A stretch of DNA of 58,539 nucleotides. It comes from Comamonas sp. lk (GTDB lineage Bacteria > Pseudomonadota > Gammaproteobacteria > Burkholderiales > Burkholderiaceae_C). Positions 1 to 9,518 of this stretch are shown piece by piece. The stretch lies in assembly GCA_945860595.1 (NCBI GenBank), contig CAMAQV010000014.1, positions 1-58,539 on the forward strand, in the 5' to 3' direction. How positions within the stretch are numbered: position 1 is the first letter of the stretch; the number at the start of each line of letters is the position of its first letter. Under the pieces are notes generated by a model. It saw only the letters and a list, made by a program, of their open reading frames with translations. It did not search any database and was not told the DNA's origin. Made by a program: the position numbers and the translations under genes.

Positions 1-3000
1 GCCATGTTGGCCGTGCTCAGACCTGCGGCCTGGGCTGTGGTCAGGCCCACGATCTGGTCAGCGGTGAGCGATGCAGTCTGCGTGGTGCTCAGGCCCACGA
101 TCTGCGCGTTACCCATCCCCGCTACCTGCACGGTGCTCAGGGCTGCGATCTGCGTTGCATCCAGACCGCGCACGCTGCTGGTGGCCACTGCCGCGAGGTC
201 GCGGGTTTCCATCGCCACCAGTTGCAAGGTGGTCAGCGCAGCCATGTTGCTGCTGCTCAGGCCCAGCGCCTGGGTCGTGCTCAGCGCAATCACCTGGTCG
301 TTGGTGAGCGCCGCTACCTGGCTGGTGCCCAGTGCTTGCAGGTTGGTGGTGCTGACGTAGACCAGATCCGCCGTCTCCAGCGCTGCCACCTGGGTGGCGC
401 TCAAGCCGCTGATGTTGCTGGTGCTCAGGCCCACCATCTGCGTGGTCGTCAGGCCTGCGATCTGCAGGGTGGTCATGGCCGCTATTTGCGTGGTGCTCAG
501 TGCGCGCAGGTTGGTGGTGGATACCACCGCCAGGTCGGCTACTTCTATTGCCGCAACCTGGGTGGCTGTCAGCGCAGCCATGTTGGCGGTGCTCAGGCCC
601 GCAGCTTGGGCTGTGCTCAGGCCCACGATCTGGTCGGTGGTGAGCGCGGCGGTCTGCGCGGTGCTCAGGCCCACGATTTGTTTGACGCTCAAGCCTGCCA
701 CCTGCACGGTGGTCAGGGCCGCCACTTGGATGGTGCTCAGCGCTTGCACGCTGGTGGTGGATACCACCGCCAGGTCGGCGACTTCCATCGCCACCACCTG
801 GATGGTGGTCAAGGCGGCCATGTTGGCCGTGCTCAGACCTGCCGCTTGCGCGGTGGTCAGGGCGACGATTTCCAGCGTGGTCAGCGCGGCAATTTGGGTG
901 GTACCCATCGCTTGAAGGTTTGCCGCGCTCAGGGCGGCGAAGTCACTGGTCTGCAGCGCCACCAACTGGATGGTGGTGAGCGCACTGACGTTGGCCGAGC
1001 TCAAACCGGCAGCCTGTGCGGTGGTCAGTGCTGCAATATGGTCAACACTCAGGCTAGCCACTTCGGTCGTCGCCAGGCCGCGCAAACTGGCGCTGCTGAT
1101 AACGGCGAAATCAGTGGTCTCCAAAGCCAGCAGTTGGGCCGTAGTGAACGCAGCAACATTGGACGAGGTCAAGGCCGCGGCCTGGCCGGTGGTCAAGGCC
1201 ACCACCTGCAAGGTGGTAAGTGCCGCCATCTGCGAACTGCCCAGAGCCACTAGCTGTTTGGTCGTGATGCCAACTATCTGATCGGTCAACAGCGCAGCGA
1301 TCTGTATCGTTGTGAGCGCCGCGATTTGCTTGGTTGTAAACGCGTTGGTGTTACTGGTGCCCAGGACCACGAGCTGGCTGGTGGTCATCGCCTGCATGTT
1401 GCTCGTCGTAATGGCGATCAAATCCGCTGTCTCAATGGCCAGTATCTGTGCCGTCGTGAATGCCGCCACATTGTTGGCACTGAGCCCGGCGATTTGTTTG
1501 GAGGTGAGGCCGACGATTTGCGCGGTCAACAATGCGACCACCTGCACGCTACTGAGTGCCTGCAGATTGGTGGTCGACAGAACCGCAATATCGCCCGTCT
1601 CAAAAGCCACCAGTTGGATGGTCGTCAGAGCGCCCGCAGCGGACGAGGACAGTGCCGCGGCCTGGGTGCTGGACAAGGCGACGATTTCCAGAGTCGTCAA
1701 AGCGGCGATCTGCTGGGTTGAGAGCCCCCGCACACTGGACGAACTCAGCGCGGCGAAGTCCTCGGTTTCCATAGACACCAATTGCACTGTGGTCAGCGCA
1801 TTGGCGTTCGCACTGCTCAAGCCGGCGGCCTGCTGCGTGGTCAAGGCCGCCAACTGGATGGTGGTCAATGCCGCGATCTGGCTCGATGAGAGGGCTTGCA
1901 GATTGGTGGTGCTCAGAACCACCAGATCATCGGTCTCTACAAAAGAGATTTGCGTGGTGGTCAATGCCGCGGCATTGGCCGTACTGATGCCTTCAACTTG
2001 GTCCACCGTGAGGGCTACGATCTGGTTGGTTGTCAAGGCGGCAACCTGGTCCGAGGAAAAAGCCCGCAGCGCCGCCGTACTGAGTACGGCCAGGTCGTCG
2101 GTTTCAATGGCCACAATTTGGGTGGTGGTCAAACCATCCACGTTGCTGGCGCTCAGATAGGCTGCCTGATCGGCCGTGAGTGCGGCTATCGCCGCAGTGC
2201 CCAGTACAGCAACCTGCGCCGTCCGCAAAGCGTAGATTTGCGCGGTCGTAAAGGAAGGCAACTGGTCAGAACTGACCGACTGCACCACCTCCGTGCTGAG
2301 TGCAACCACCTGGCGGGTTGTCAGCGCCACCAATTGGCTGGCGGTCAGGACGCCGGCCTGGTCCGTGCCCAGGGCCGCAATCTGCCGGGTGGTCATTCCC
2401 ACAACCTGGTTGGTCGTCAGATTTGCTACTTGGTCGAGACTGAGCGCGCGGACTTGCACGGTACTCAGCGCAGCAACCTGGGCGGTGGACACATAGGGAA
2501 GCTGGACGGAGTAGTCCAGTGTGCTCAGCGCCGTGGTGGTCAGAGCCACCAGGTCGGCGGTTTCCATCGCCAGCAACTGCGTTGTCGTCAATCCGGTGAC
2601 ATTGGCGCTGCTGATGGCAGCGGCCTGCAGCGTCGTCAGTGCCACCCACTGGTCTGTGGTCCAGGCGGCCATTTGCTCCACACTGAGTGCCCGGATCGCG
2701 GCAGTGGTGAGTGCCACCATATCGGCCGTCATCATGGCGACCAACTGGTCGGACGTCAGCGCATTCACATTGGCCGTGGTGAGGCCGGCAACCTGGCTGG
2801 TCGTGAGTGCCACAACCTGGTCTGTGGTCAGCGCCGCAAATTGCGTCACCGAGAGTGCCGCCAACGCAGCGGTTTCCAGCGCCGCAAGATCACTGGTTTC
2901 CATCGCCACCAGCTGGTCGGTACCCAAGGCCGCAATGCCGATGGTGCTGAGCGCCGCCCATTGGCCTGTGCTCAGGGCCACTACCTGGTCGGTACTCAGC

Positions 3001-6000
3001 GCCGCAGCCTGGTCCGAAGTCAGCGCGGTCAGCTGGCTATTGGTGAAAGCGGTCAGTTGGTCAGTGCTCAAGGCCAGCACCTGATCGGTGGTGAGGCTGG
3101 CTACGCCGCGTGTGGTCAGCGCGCTGAGTGCGTCCGTCAACAAGGCAAACACCTGGTCCGTAGTCAGTGCGGCCACGTTGTCCGTGCTCATCCCAGCGTA
3201 TTGCACCGTACTCATTGCAACCAACTGGCTGGTCAGAAAGGCTGCAATCTGATCGGTCAGCAGCGCCTGCAGGGTGACTGTGCCCAAGGCCGCAACCTCC
3301 AGGGTTGTCAGCGCGGCTAACTGGTCTGTGGTCAAGGCCTGGGCCTCGAACGTTGTCAGCGCGGCAATCAAATTGGTATTCAGCGACGCTATCTGCACGG
3401 TGGACAAAGCGGCCACCGCGTTGGTGTTGAGGGTGGCCCACTGGCTCACCGTCAGCGCATTCAGTTGCGCAGTGCTCAGGGCCAGCGCCTGGTCCGTCGT
3501 GAGCGCCTGCAGTTGCTGGGTACTCAAGGCAGCAAACTGGTCGGTCGTCAAAACGGCCAACTGATCCGTGGTCATGGCCGCGAGCTGGTCTGTGGTCAGG
3601 GCATAGACTTGTGACGTCTCAAAAATCAGCACATCAGCGGTCTCCATTGCAGATAGCTGCATGGTTGTCAATGCGACGATATGGTCGGTGCGCAAGACCG
3701 CGACCTGCGCGGTGGTGAGTGCCAGCATCTGATCGGTCGTGATCGCGGCTACCTGATCTGTACCAAGCGCCAGCACGTTGTCGGTACTCAATGCCTGGAG
3801 GTCTGCTGTCTGCAACGCAGCGATCTGATCGGTGGTCAGCGACGCAGACTGGCGGGTACTCAGAGCGGCCACCTGGGCCGTCGTCAGCGCCACAACCTGG
3901 TCGGTGGTGATGCCTGCTACCAGCTCGGTTGTCAGTGCCGCGACGTTAGCAGTCCCCAGCGCAACCCAGTCGGTGGTCTCCATGGCCACCACCTGATCGG
4001 TGGTGAAGCTGGCAGACTGGCGGGTCCCCAGAGCCGCTACCTGCGCGGTCGTGAAGGCGACGACCTGGTCGGTGGTCAATGCCGCAATCTGGTTGCTTGA
4101 AAGCGCGCGCAGACCCAAGGTGGTCAGCACCGCCAGATCAAGGGTCTCTATGGCAGCAAGCTGGTCGGTCGTCATGCCCGCGACCTGGCTGGTGCCCATC
4201 GCCAGCACCTGGTTCGTTGTCAGTGCAACAACCTGGTCGGTCGTCATGGAAGCAATCTGCGCAGTACCCATACCTGCGACTTGCAGGGTCGTCATGAAGC
4301 CCAGCTGATCGGTGGTGATGGCGACCACCTGGTCGGTGGTCAGAGCGCGGACGTTGGCTGTCGCCAGGGCGGCAAGGTCACTGGTGGGCAGGGCCGCAAT
4401 CTGATCGGTCGTGAAAGCGGTCACATTGGCACTGCTCAGCCCGCTGGCCTGGGTGGTGGTCAGAGCCGCGATTTGAAGGGTCGTCAGCGCGGAAAGCTGC
4501 TGGCTCGACATGGCTTGGAGCTGCAAGGTGCTCCATACCGCCAGGTCTTCGTTTTCTAGAGCGACTAATTGCTCCGTGGTGAAGCCGCTGACCTGTCCGG
4601 TTGCCAACACCACATACTGGGCTGTGCCCAACGCCAGCACCTGATCCGTGCGCAGCGCCGCAATCTGGGTACTGGTCAAGGCCAGCAATTGGCGTGTGCC
4701 GATCGCCACGACCTGATCCGTTACAAAGGCCGAAACCTGGCTGGTACCCAAACCCAGCACCTGGTCGGTCGTCAGGGCCAGCACCTGCATGCTTGTCAGC
4801 GCCGCAATCTGGTCGGTCAGCAACGCACGCAGATTGGCAGTGGTCAAGGCAACCAGATCGTGGGTTTGCAAGGCCATGGCCTGGTCGGTGGTCAGCGCAG
4901 TCGCCTGGCTGGACCCGAGCGCTGCGACCTGTGCCGTTGTCAGGGCTACGACCTGTTCGGTCAACAGGGCCGCGACCTGCGCGGAGCCCAGCGCGGCAGT
5001 CTGCACAGTGGTCAGGGAGGCAAGCTGTACCGTTGTCAGGGCGATCAGCTGGCTGGTAGACAGCACGCGCACATTGGCTGTGCCCAAAATGGCCAGATCA
5101 CTGGTCGTCAAGACGGCAATCTGCTCAGAGGTCAATGCGTAGGCATTGGCCGTGCTCATTCCGCCCGCCTGTACGGTTGTCACCGCCAGGACCTGGCTGG
5201 TGGACAGCGCCGCGATTTGCGTCGAGGTGAGCGCCCGGAACTGCACCGTGGTCAACACCACGAGGTCTGCCGTCTCCATGGCCAGAATCTGGTCCGTAGT
5301 CATCGCCGCCACCTGGGCCGAACCCAAGGCCAGCACCTGGCTTGTCAGCAACGCAACCGTCTGCTCCGTCAGCAGAAAACCGATCTGATCCGTCCCCAGC
5401 GCCGCGACCTGCACGGTGGTGAGTGCCGCGACCTGCACGGTGCTCATCGCAACCAACTGGTCTGTGGACAGCACCCGCACATTGCGGGTTGCCAGGACCA
5501 CCAAGTCACTCGTTTGCAGCGCAAGAATCTGGTCGGATGTGAGACTGATGGCGTTGGCGGTACTCAGGCCCGCCACCTGGGTGGTCGTCAGGGCGACGAC
5601 CTGGTCGGTGCTGAAGGCTGCGATCTGGGATTCGACCAGCGAGCGCAATTGGGCGCTGCTCAATGCCGCCATATCCGCAGTTTGTAGCGCCACAAGCTGA
5701 TCGGTCGTCAACGCGGCCGTCTGCAGCGTGGACATTGCCATGACCTGCGACTCGCTCAGGGCCACGATCTGGTCCGTCGTCACTGCGGCGATCTGGGTGG
5801 TATCCAGGTTTCGCAACTGCACGGTGGTCAGGGCCGCGAAATCGGCCGTCTCGACCGCCGCGATCTGGGTCGTGGTCAGCGCGCTGGATTGAAGGGTCCG
5901 CATGGCCGCGAACTGGGCGGTGCCCATGGCCACAATCTGATCGGTGCCCATGGCGGCAATCTGCTCGGTGGCCAGGCCAACAATCTGCAGCGTGGTGAGC

Positions 6001-8744
6001 GCGGCTATCTGATCGGTGATCATGGCGGCGACCTGTGCGGTGGACAGCGCACGCAGACCCGCAGTGGAAACCACCGCAAGGTCGCTGGTCTCCAAGGCCG
6101 CTATTTGATCGGTGCGCAGCGCACTGACATTGGACGTACTCAAACCGGTTGCAGCCACGGTGCTCAGGGCGGCGATCTGGTCTGTGGTGGCAGAGGCCAT
6201 CTGCACGGTAGTGAGCGCGCGCAACTGGGCGGTACTGAAAGCGGCAAAGTCATTCAACTCCATCGCAGCCAGCTGCGTGGTGGTCAATGCGGCGACCTGC
6301 GCGGTGCTGAAGACCTGCACCTGGCTGGTGGTAAGGGATACGACCTGGTCGGTGCCCAAGGCGGCTGCCTGGTCGGTGCCCAAGCTGAGAATCTGGGCGG
6401 TGGTCAGGGCCGACAACTGGTCAGTCGTGAACGCCGCAATTTGCAATGTCGCGAGCGCCCGCAACTGCAGGCTGCTCAGGACCACGGCATCCTGGGTCTC
6501 CATGGCCGCGACTTGCAGTGTCGTCAGCGCGGAAACATTGCTGGTGCTCATACCGACCACCTGGATGGTGGTCAAAGCCTGTACCTGATCGGTGCGCAGG
6601 GCCGCGATCTGGGCACTGGACAGGGCCCGCAACTGGGTGCTGGAGAGGACTGCGAAATCCGTGGTTTCCATGGCCACGATCTGCGTCGTGGTCAAAGCCA
6701 GGGTCTGCGCGGTGGTAATGGCCGTGATCTGGGCCGTGGTCCACGCCAGCACCTGGTCGGTGGTCAAGGCTGCGGCCTGGCTGGTAGTCAAGGCCTGGAT
6801 CTGCAGTGTGGTCAAGGCGGCCAGTTGCTCGGTGAGCAAGGCGGCGATCTGGGTCGTTCCCAGCGCATTGACGTTGACGGTGGTCAAAGTCACCCAATCT
6901 GCAGTCTCGATCGCCTGGATCTGGGTGGTCGTCAAGGCGGTCACATTGGCCGTGCTCAGACCCAGCACCTGGGTCGTCGTGAGGGCCACCATCTGTTCGG
7001 TGGTCGCGGCAGCCATCTGGCTGGCGGACAAAGCGCGCAACTGGGCTGTGGAGAAGGCGGCGAAATCGGTCGTTTCCAGGGCTGCAATTTGATCAACGGT
7101 CAGCGCCAGTACCTGCAACGTTGCCAGGGCAACCACCTGGTTACTGGTCAAGGCGACGGTCTGGTCGGTGGTCACCGCAGCAACCTGATTGGTTGTCAGC
7201 GCGCGCACATTGCTCGTGCTCAGTACCGCAAGGTCTTGCACTTCCAACGCGGCAATTTGGTCTGCGCTGAGCGCTGCAGCCTGTCCGCTGGCCAGGCTGG
7301 CGACTTGCCCCGTCGTCAAGGCAATGGTCTGGTCTGTTGTCAGCGCCGCGATCTGTGTCGTCCCCAAGGCCAGTACCTGGCGCGTAGTCAGGCCGGCAAT
7401 CTGGTCGGTGGTCGCCGCAGCAATCTGGGATACGGTCAACCCGCGTATCGCCGCGGTACTCAAAGCAGCCACGTCCCGGGTCTGCACGGTCACCAGTTGC
7501 TCAACCGTCAATGCAGCAGCCTGGGCAGTGGTCAGTACCGCCGCCTGTGTTTCGGAGAGCGCGACGAGCTGGTCCGTCGTCAGAGCGGCTACCGACGCCG
7601 TGAGTAAACCGAGAATCTGGCTGGTCCCAAGAGCTGTCACCTGGTCGGTGCTCAGCAAAACCAGCTGGTCGGTCCACAGGGCACGAACAGCCGCGCTGGA
7701 TAGTGCTGCCAAATCGGTGGTCTCCAAGGCAGCGAGCTGATCGGATGTCAGTGCGGCGGCTTGGTTGCTGGTGATAGCGGCAGCCTGGGTCGCGGTGATG
7801 GAAACGATCTGGTCCGTGGTGAGGCCTGCAAATTGGTCGGTGCTCAGGGCAAGCAATTGGCGCGTCGTGACGGCCACCAGCTGGCTGGTCAGCAAGGCCG
7901 CGACCTGGTCGCTGAGTAGAGCGCGCAGGTTGACGGTGGTCAGTGCCGCCAGGTCGGAAGTTTCCAGGTAGGTGAGCTGCTGCGTGGTGAAAGCCACCAC
8001 ATTGGCTGTATTGAGGCCGGCGAACTGGGTCGTACTCAAGGCCACCAGCTGGTCGCTGGACAAAGCCGCGATCTGGTCTGAGGTCAGTGCCCGCAGCTGA
8101 ACGCTGCTCACAACCGCAAGGTCGACAGTCTGCAGGGCGAGGATCTGGTCTGTTGTCAGACTGGCCAGCTGCGCGGTCAGCAAAGCCACCAGCTGCGCGG
8201 TGCCCATCCCAGCAACGCTATCGGTGCTCAGGGAGACCAGCTGGTCGGTGCTCAGGGCCGCGACTTGGCGGGTCGCCAAAGCAGCAATCTGGGCTGTGCT
8301 GAGCGCAGCCAGCTGATCGGTCGAAAACGCCCGCACGCTGGCGGTACCGACGGCGGCCAGATCGGCGGCCTCCAGCGCAGCCAATTGGCTGGTGCCCATC
8401 ACCGCGGCCTGCGCGGTGCTCAGCGAAGCCGCCTGGGCGGTGCTCAGCGCAACGATGCTCTCCGTGAGCAGCGCCACCACCTGATCGGTACTGAGGGCCT
8501 GAACCTGCTTGGAGGTCAACGCGGCCACCTGCAGCGTCGCCAGTGCCAACAACTGTTCGGTTGTGAGTGTTCGGATACCGGCAGACCCCACGGCCGCCAG
8601 ATCCTCCGTTTCGAAGGCAGCAACCTGCGCTGTGGTCAAGACGGCAATTTGCGCGGTGCCCAACGCAGCCGCATCCGCCGTCGTCAGCGCCGCGAACTCC
8701 GTAGTGGACAGAGCCGCTAAGGCAGTAGTTGTATATGTTGCCAT
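1..8744 (-). CDS. Giant octapeptide-repeat protein, probable type I secretion substrate (5' part only)
   Basis: An open frame runs from an ATG at 8744-8742 to the left edge without a stop, giving at least 2,914 codons; the C-terminus is outside the window. After a short start (MATYTTTALAAL) the protein is almost entirely 8-residue repeats of the form LxALSTDQ, where position 8 is usually Q and the first and fourth residues are aliphatic. The first ~250 residues I translated have no Cys, Trp or Pro and very few Lys; most Arg fall in an LRAL variant. There is no N-terminal signal peptide and no GGxGxD RTX nonapeptide in the visible part. The start has no strong Shine-Dalgarno. The hlyB/hlyD-like pair upstream on the same strand suggests secretion by a C-terminal signal, as for large adhesins or surface-layer-like proteins. 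I do not recognise the family; surface/adhesin function is inference from size, repetitiveness and context. Confidence 0.85.
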   Translation of the reverse strand, partial: MATYTTTALAALSTTEFAALTTADAAALGTAQIAVLTTAQVAAFETEDLAAVGSAGIRTLTTEQLLALATLQVAALTSKQVQALSTDQVVALLTESIVALSTAQAASLSTAQAAVMGTSQLAALEAADLAAVGTASVRAFSTDQLAALSTAQIAALATRQVAALSTDQLVSLSTDSVAGMGTAQLVALLTAQLASLTTDQILALQTVDLAVVSSVQLRALTSDQIAALSSDQLVALSTTQFAGLNTANVVAFTTQQLTYLETSDLAALTTVNLRALLSDQVAALLTSQLVAVTTRQLLALSTDQFAGLTTDQIVSITATQAAAITSNQAAALTSDQLAALETTDLAALSSAAVRALWTDQLVLLSTDQVTALGTSQILGLLTASVAALTTDQLVALSETQAAVLTTAQAAALTVEQLVTVQTRDVAALSTAAIRGLTVSQIAAATTDQIAGLTTRQVLALGTTQIAALTTDQTIALTTGQVASLASGQAAALSADQIAALEVQDLAVLSTSNVRALTTNQVAAVTTDQTVALTSNQVVALATLQVLALTVDQIAALETTDFAAFSTAQLRALSASQMAAATTEQMVALTTTQVLGLSTANVTALTTTQIQAIETADWVTLTTVNVNALGTTQIAALLTEQLAALTTLQIQALTTSQAAALTTDQVLAWTTAQITAITTAQTLALTTTQIVAMETTDFAVLSSTQLRALSSAQIAALRTDQVQALTTIQVVGMSTSNVSALTTLQVAAMETQDAVVLSSLQLRALATLQIAAFTTDQLSALTTAQILSLGTDQAAALGTDQVVSLTTSQVQVFSTAQVAALTTTQLAAMELNDFAAFSTAQLRALTTVQMASATTDQIAALSTVAATGLSTSNVSALRTDQIAALETSDLAVVSTAGLRALSTAQVAAMITDQIAALTTLQIVGLATEQIAAMGTDQIVAMGTAQFAAMRTLQSSALTTTQIAAVETADFAALTTVQLRNLDTTQIAAVTTDQIVALSESQVMAMSTLQTAALTTDQLVALQTADMAALSSAQLRSLVESQIAAFSTDQVVALTTTQVAGLSTANAISLTSDQILALQTSDLVVLATRNVRVLSTDQLVAMSTVQVAALTTVQVAALGTDQIGFLLTEQTVALLTSQVLALGSAQVAAMTTDQILAMETADLVVLTTVQFRALTSTQIAALSTSQVLAVTTVQAGGMSTANAYALTSEQIAVLTTSDLAILGTANVRVLSTSQLIALTTVQLASLTTVQTAALGSAQVAALLTEQVVALTTAQVAALGSSQATALTTDQAMALQTHDLVALTTANLRALLTDQIAALTSMQVLALTTDQVLGLGTSQVSAFVTDQVVAIGTRQLLALTSTQIAALRTDQVLALGTAQYVVLATGQVSGFTTEQLVALENEDLAVWSTLQLQAMSSQQLSALTTLQIAALTTTQASGLSSANVTAFTTDQIAALPTSDLAALATANVRALTTDQVVAITTDQLGFMTTLQVAGMGTAQIASMTTDQVVALTTNQVLAMGTSQVAGMTTDQLAAIETLDLAVLTTLGLRALSSNQIAALTTDQVVAFTTAQVAALGTRQSASFTTDQVVAMETTDWVALGTANVAALTTELVAGITTDQVVALTTAQVAALSTRQSASLTTDQIAALQTADLQALSTDNVLALGTDQVAAITTDQMLALTTAQVAVLRTDHIVALTTMQLSAMETADVLIFETSQVYALTTDQLAAMTTDQLAVLTTDQFAALSTQQLQALTTDQALALSTAQLNALTVSQWATLNTNAVAALSTVQIASLNTNLIAALTTFEAQALTTDQLAALTTLEVAALGTVTLQALLTDQIAAFLTSQLVAMSTVQYAGMSTDNVAALTTDQVFALLTDALSALTTRGVASLTTDQVLALSTDQLTAFTNSQLTALTSDQAAALSTDQVVALSTGQWAALSTIGIAALGTDQLVAMETSDLAALETAALAALSVTQFAALTTDQVVALTTSQVAGLTTANVNALTSDQLVAMMTADMVALTTAAIRALSVEQMAAWTTDQWVALTTLQAAAISSANVTGLTTTQLLAMETADLVALTTTALSTLDYSVQLPYVSTAQVAALSTVQVRALSLDQVANLTTNQVVGMTTRQIAALGTDQAGVLTASQLVALTTRQVVALSTEVVQSVSSDQLPSFTTAQIYALRTAQVAVLGTAAIAALTADQAAYLSASNVDGLTTTQIVAIETDDLAVLSTAALRAFSSDQVAALTTNQIVALTVDQVEGISTANAAALTTTQISFVETDDLVVLSTTNLQALSSSQIAALTTIQLAALTTQQAAGLSSANANALTTVQLVSMETEDFAALSSSSVRGLSTQQIAALTTLEIVALSSTQAAALSSSAAGALTTIQLVAFETGDIAVLSTTNLQALSSVQVVALLTAQIVGLTSKQIAGLSANNVAAFTTAQILAIETADLIAITTSNMQAMTTSQLVVLGTSNTNAFTTKQIAALTTIQIAALLTDQIVGITTKQLVALGSSQMAALTTLQVVALTTGQAAALTSSNVAAFTTAQLLALETTDFAVISSASLRGLATTEVASLSVDHIAALTTAQAAGLSSANVSALTTIQLVALQTSDFAALSAANLQAMGTTQIAALTTLEIVALTTAQAAGLSTANMAALTTIQVVAMEVADLAVVSTTSVQALSTIQVAALTTVQVAGLSVKQIVGLSTAQTAALTTDQIVGLSTAQAAGLSTANMAALTATQVAAIEVADLAVVSTTNLRALSTTQIAAMTTLQIAGLTTTQMVGLSTSNISGLSATQVAALETADLVYVSTTNLQALGTSQVAALTNDQVIALSTTQALGLSSSNMAALTTLQLVAMETRDLAAVATSSVRGLDATQIAALSTVQVAGMGNAQIVGLSTTQTASLTADQIVGLTTAQAAGLSTANM
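3..8736 (-). repeat. 24-bp tandem repeats (about 360 octads) with a 7/10/13-octad super-repeat
   Basis: The whole stretch is diverged tandem 24-bp units, each encoding one octapeptide. A special Asp (codon low base at 198, 366, 534, 774, 942, 1110, 1422 and so on up to 8361, 8601) marks a super-repeat. I located 39 clear markers; 36 of the 38 intervals are exactly 168, 240 or 312 bp (22, 12 and 2 cases), that is 7, 10 or 13 octads. Exceptions are 2094-2553 (459 bp: 19 octads plus one extra codon, at an irregular unit near 2480-2520) and 2889-3633 (744 bp, 31 octads, with degenerate markers near 3129 and 3297). Around each marker five octads are specialised: xAGLSTxN, VxALTTxQ, LxALETxD, LAALxTxx, LRALxTDQ. 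These are followed by 2, 5 or 8 generic octads. Confidence 0.9.
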
Positions 8745-8904
8745 CTTGTACCCAATTAATTGTTTGAACCGGCCGCCACAACTGCGCACGACCGATGTCC
8801 AACGTTTCCATTCAGCGCATCTTGCTAATCGGCACCAGAACCCAAGTCCTTAGCCCGTTTGCGCCCGCTCACACCCACAATCCGGTTTTCCGACACATCC
8901 GCCG

Positions 8905-8923
8905 GTCAATTGATGCAATTGAC
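8905..8923. promoter_or_regulatory. Perfect 8-3-8 inverted repeat in the intergenic region of the giant gene
   Basis: The sequence gtcaattg-atg-caattgac is a perfect inverted repeat with 8-bp arms. It sits in the 490-bp non-coding stretch (8745-9234) between the giant repeat gene (minus) and the small DUF gene (plus), about 160 bp upstream of the former. An operator for a dimeric regulator is a reasonable guess. I see no convincing promoter boxes, RNA gene or other ORF in the rest of this stretch. Confidence 0.4.
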
Positions 8924-9234
8924 AAGCAAACATGCCAAAATTTTCTGTATTTCATCACCTGTTTTCGACGCACACGCACAGAAAAGCAGGCAACTCTTGG
9001 CCACTATGGGATCCACGGCGGCCAAGAACGGCCAACAATTGCAGTGGCTCAGCTCCTGAAAACCAGGAAAAACCACCACATTGCCGCTCAACAGCACGCG
9101 CGGGGACTCCATAAAATGGACCACCACCTGGGTTTAAGCAAACTTCACGCCATTAATTGCAGACACCTGTGCTCAAGTTCTGCAAACCGGTGCCGATTCA
9201 CGCAGTAACTCCCGTATCGACGTGAAAGGTGTGT

Positions 9235-9468
9235 ATGAACAACGCTGTGATGAAAATTGACCCCGCAGAGCCCGGGCAACAGATCGCCCCTCTGCGCCGC
9301 TACCCGTTTGACCAGATGGGGGTGGGGGACTCCATCCTGATCGACGACTTCCGCCTGGCGCAGAGCGCGCGGGTGTCAGCCATCAACTTCATCAAGCGCC
9401 ACGAGCTGGGCTGGAAGTTCGGAATCCGGAAAATGGACAACGGCTGGCGGATTTTCCGCATCAACTGA
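9235..9468 (+). CDS. Small conserved protein, DUF7303-like
   Basis: A 77-residue protein. Its second half (FDQMGVGDS, then SARVSAINFIKRH, then GWRIFRIN) resembles a small family found in phage and bacterial genomes with a 'FDxMxVGDSF...KRHG...RIWR' layout; I recall it as DUF7303, but the name is from memory. ATG 9235 is preferred over the GTG at 9229 because GAAAGG at 9224-9229 lies five bases upstream. It has no membrane segment or signal peptide. It is alone on the plus strand between the giant repeat gene and hlyD. Function unknown; the basic C-terminus could suit nucleic-acid binding, which is only a guess. Confidence 0.7.
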   Translation: MNNAVMKIDPAEPGQQIAPLRRYPFDQMGVGDSILIDDFRLAQSARVSAINFIKRHELGWKFGIRKMDNGWRIFRIN

Positions 9469-9518
9469 ATCGCAGGCTGTAGACCCCGCTGCATGGACAG
9501 GGGGCGCAGCTGCGGACC

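Noticed and set aside
4..8720. Many plus-strand and alternative-frame open frames of 60-570 codons across the first 8.7 kb
   Set aside because: They are frames of the 24-bp repeat read on the wrong strand or phase; all are closed, while the minus frame is open throughout and gives the regular octad pattern.
1..8744. Possible CRISPR array or non-coding minisatellite
   Set aside because: Units are contiguous with no spacers, vary at codon level while keeping the peptide pattern, and stay in one open frame.
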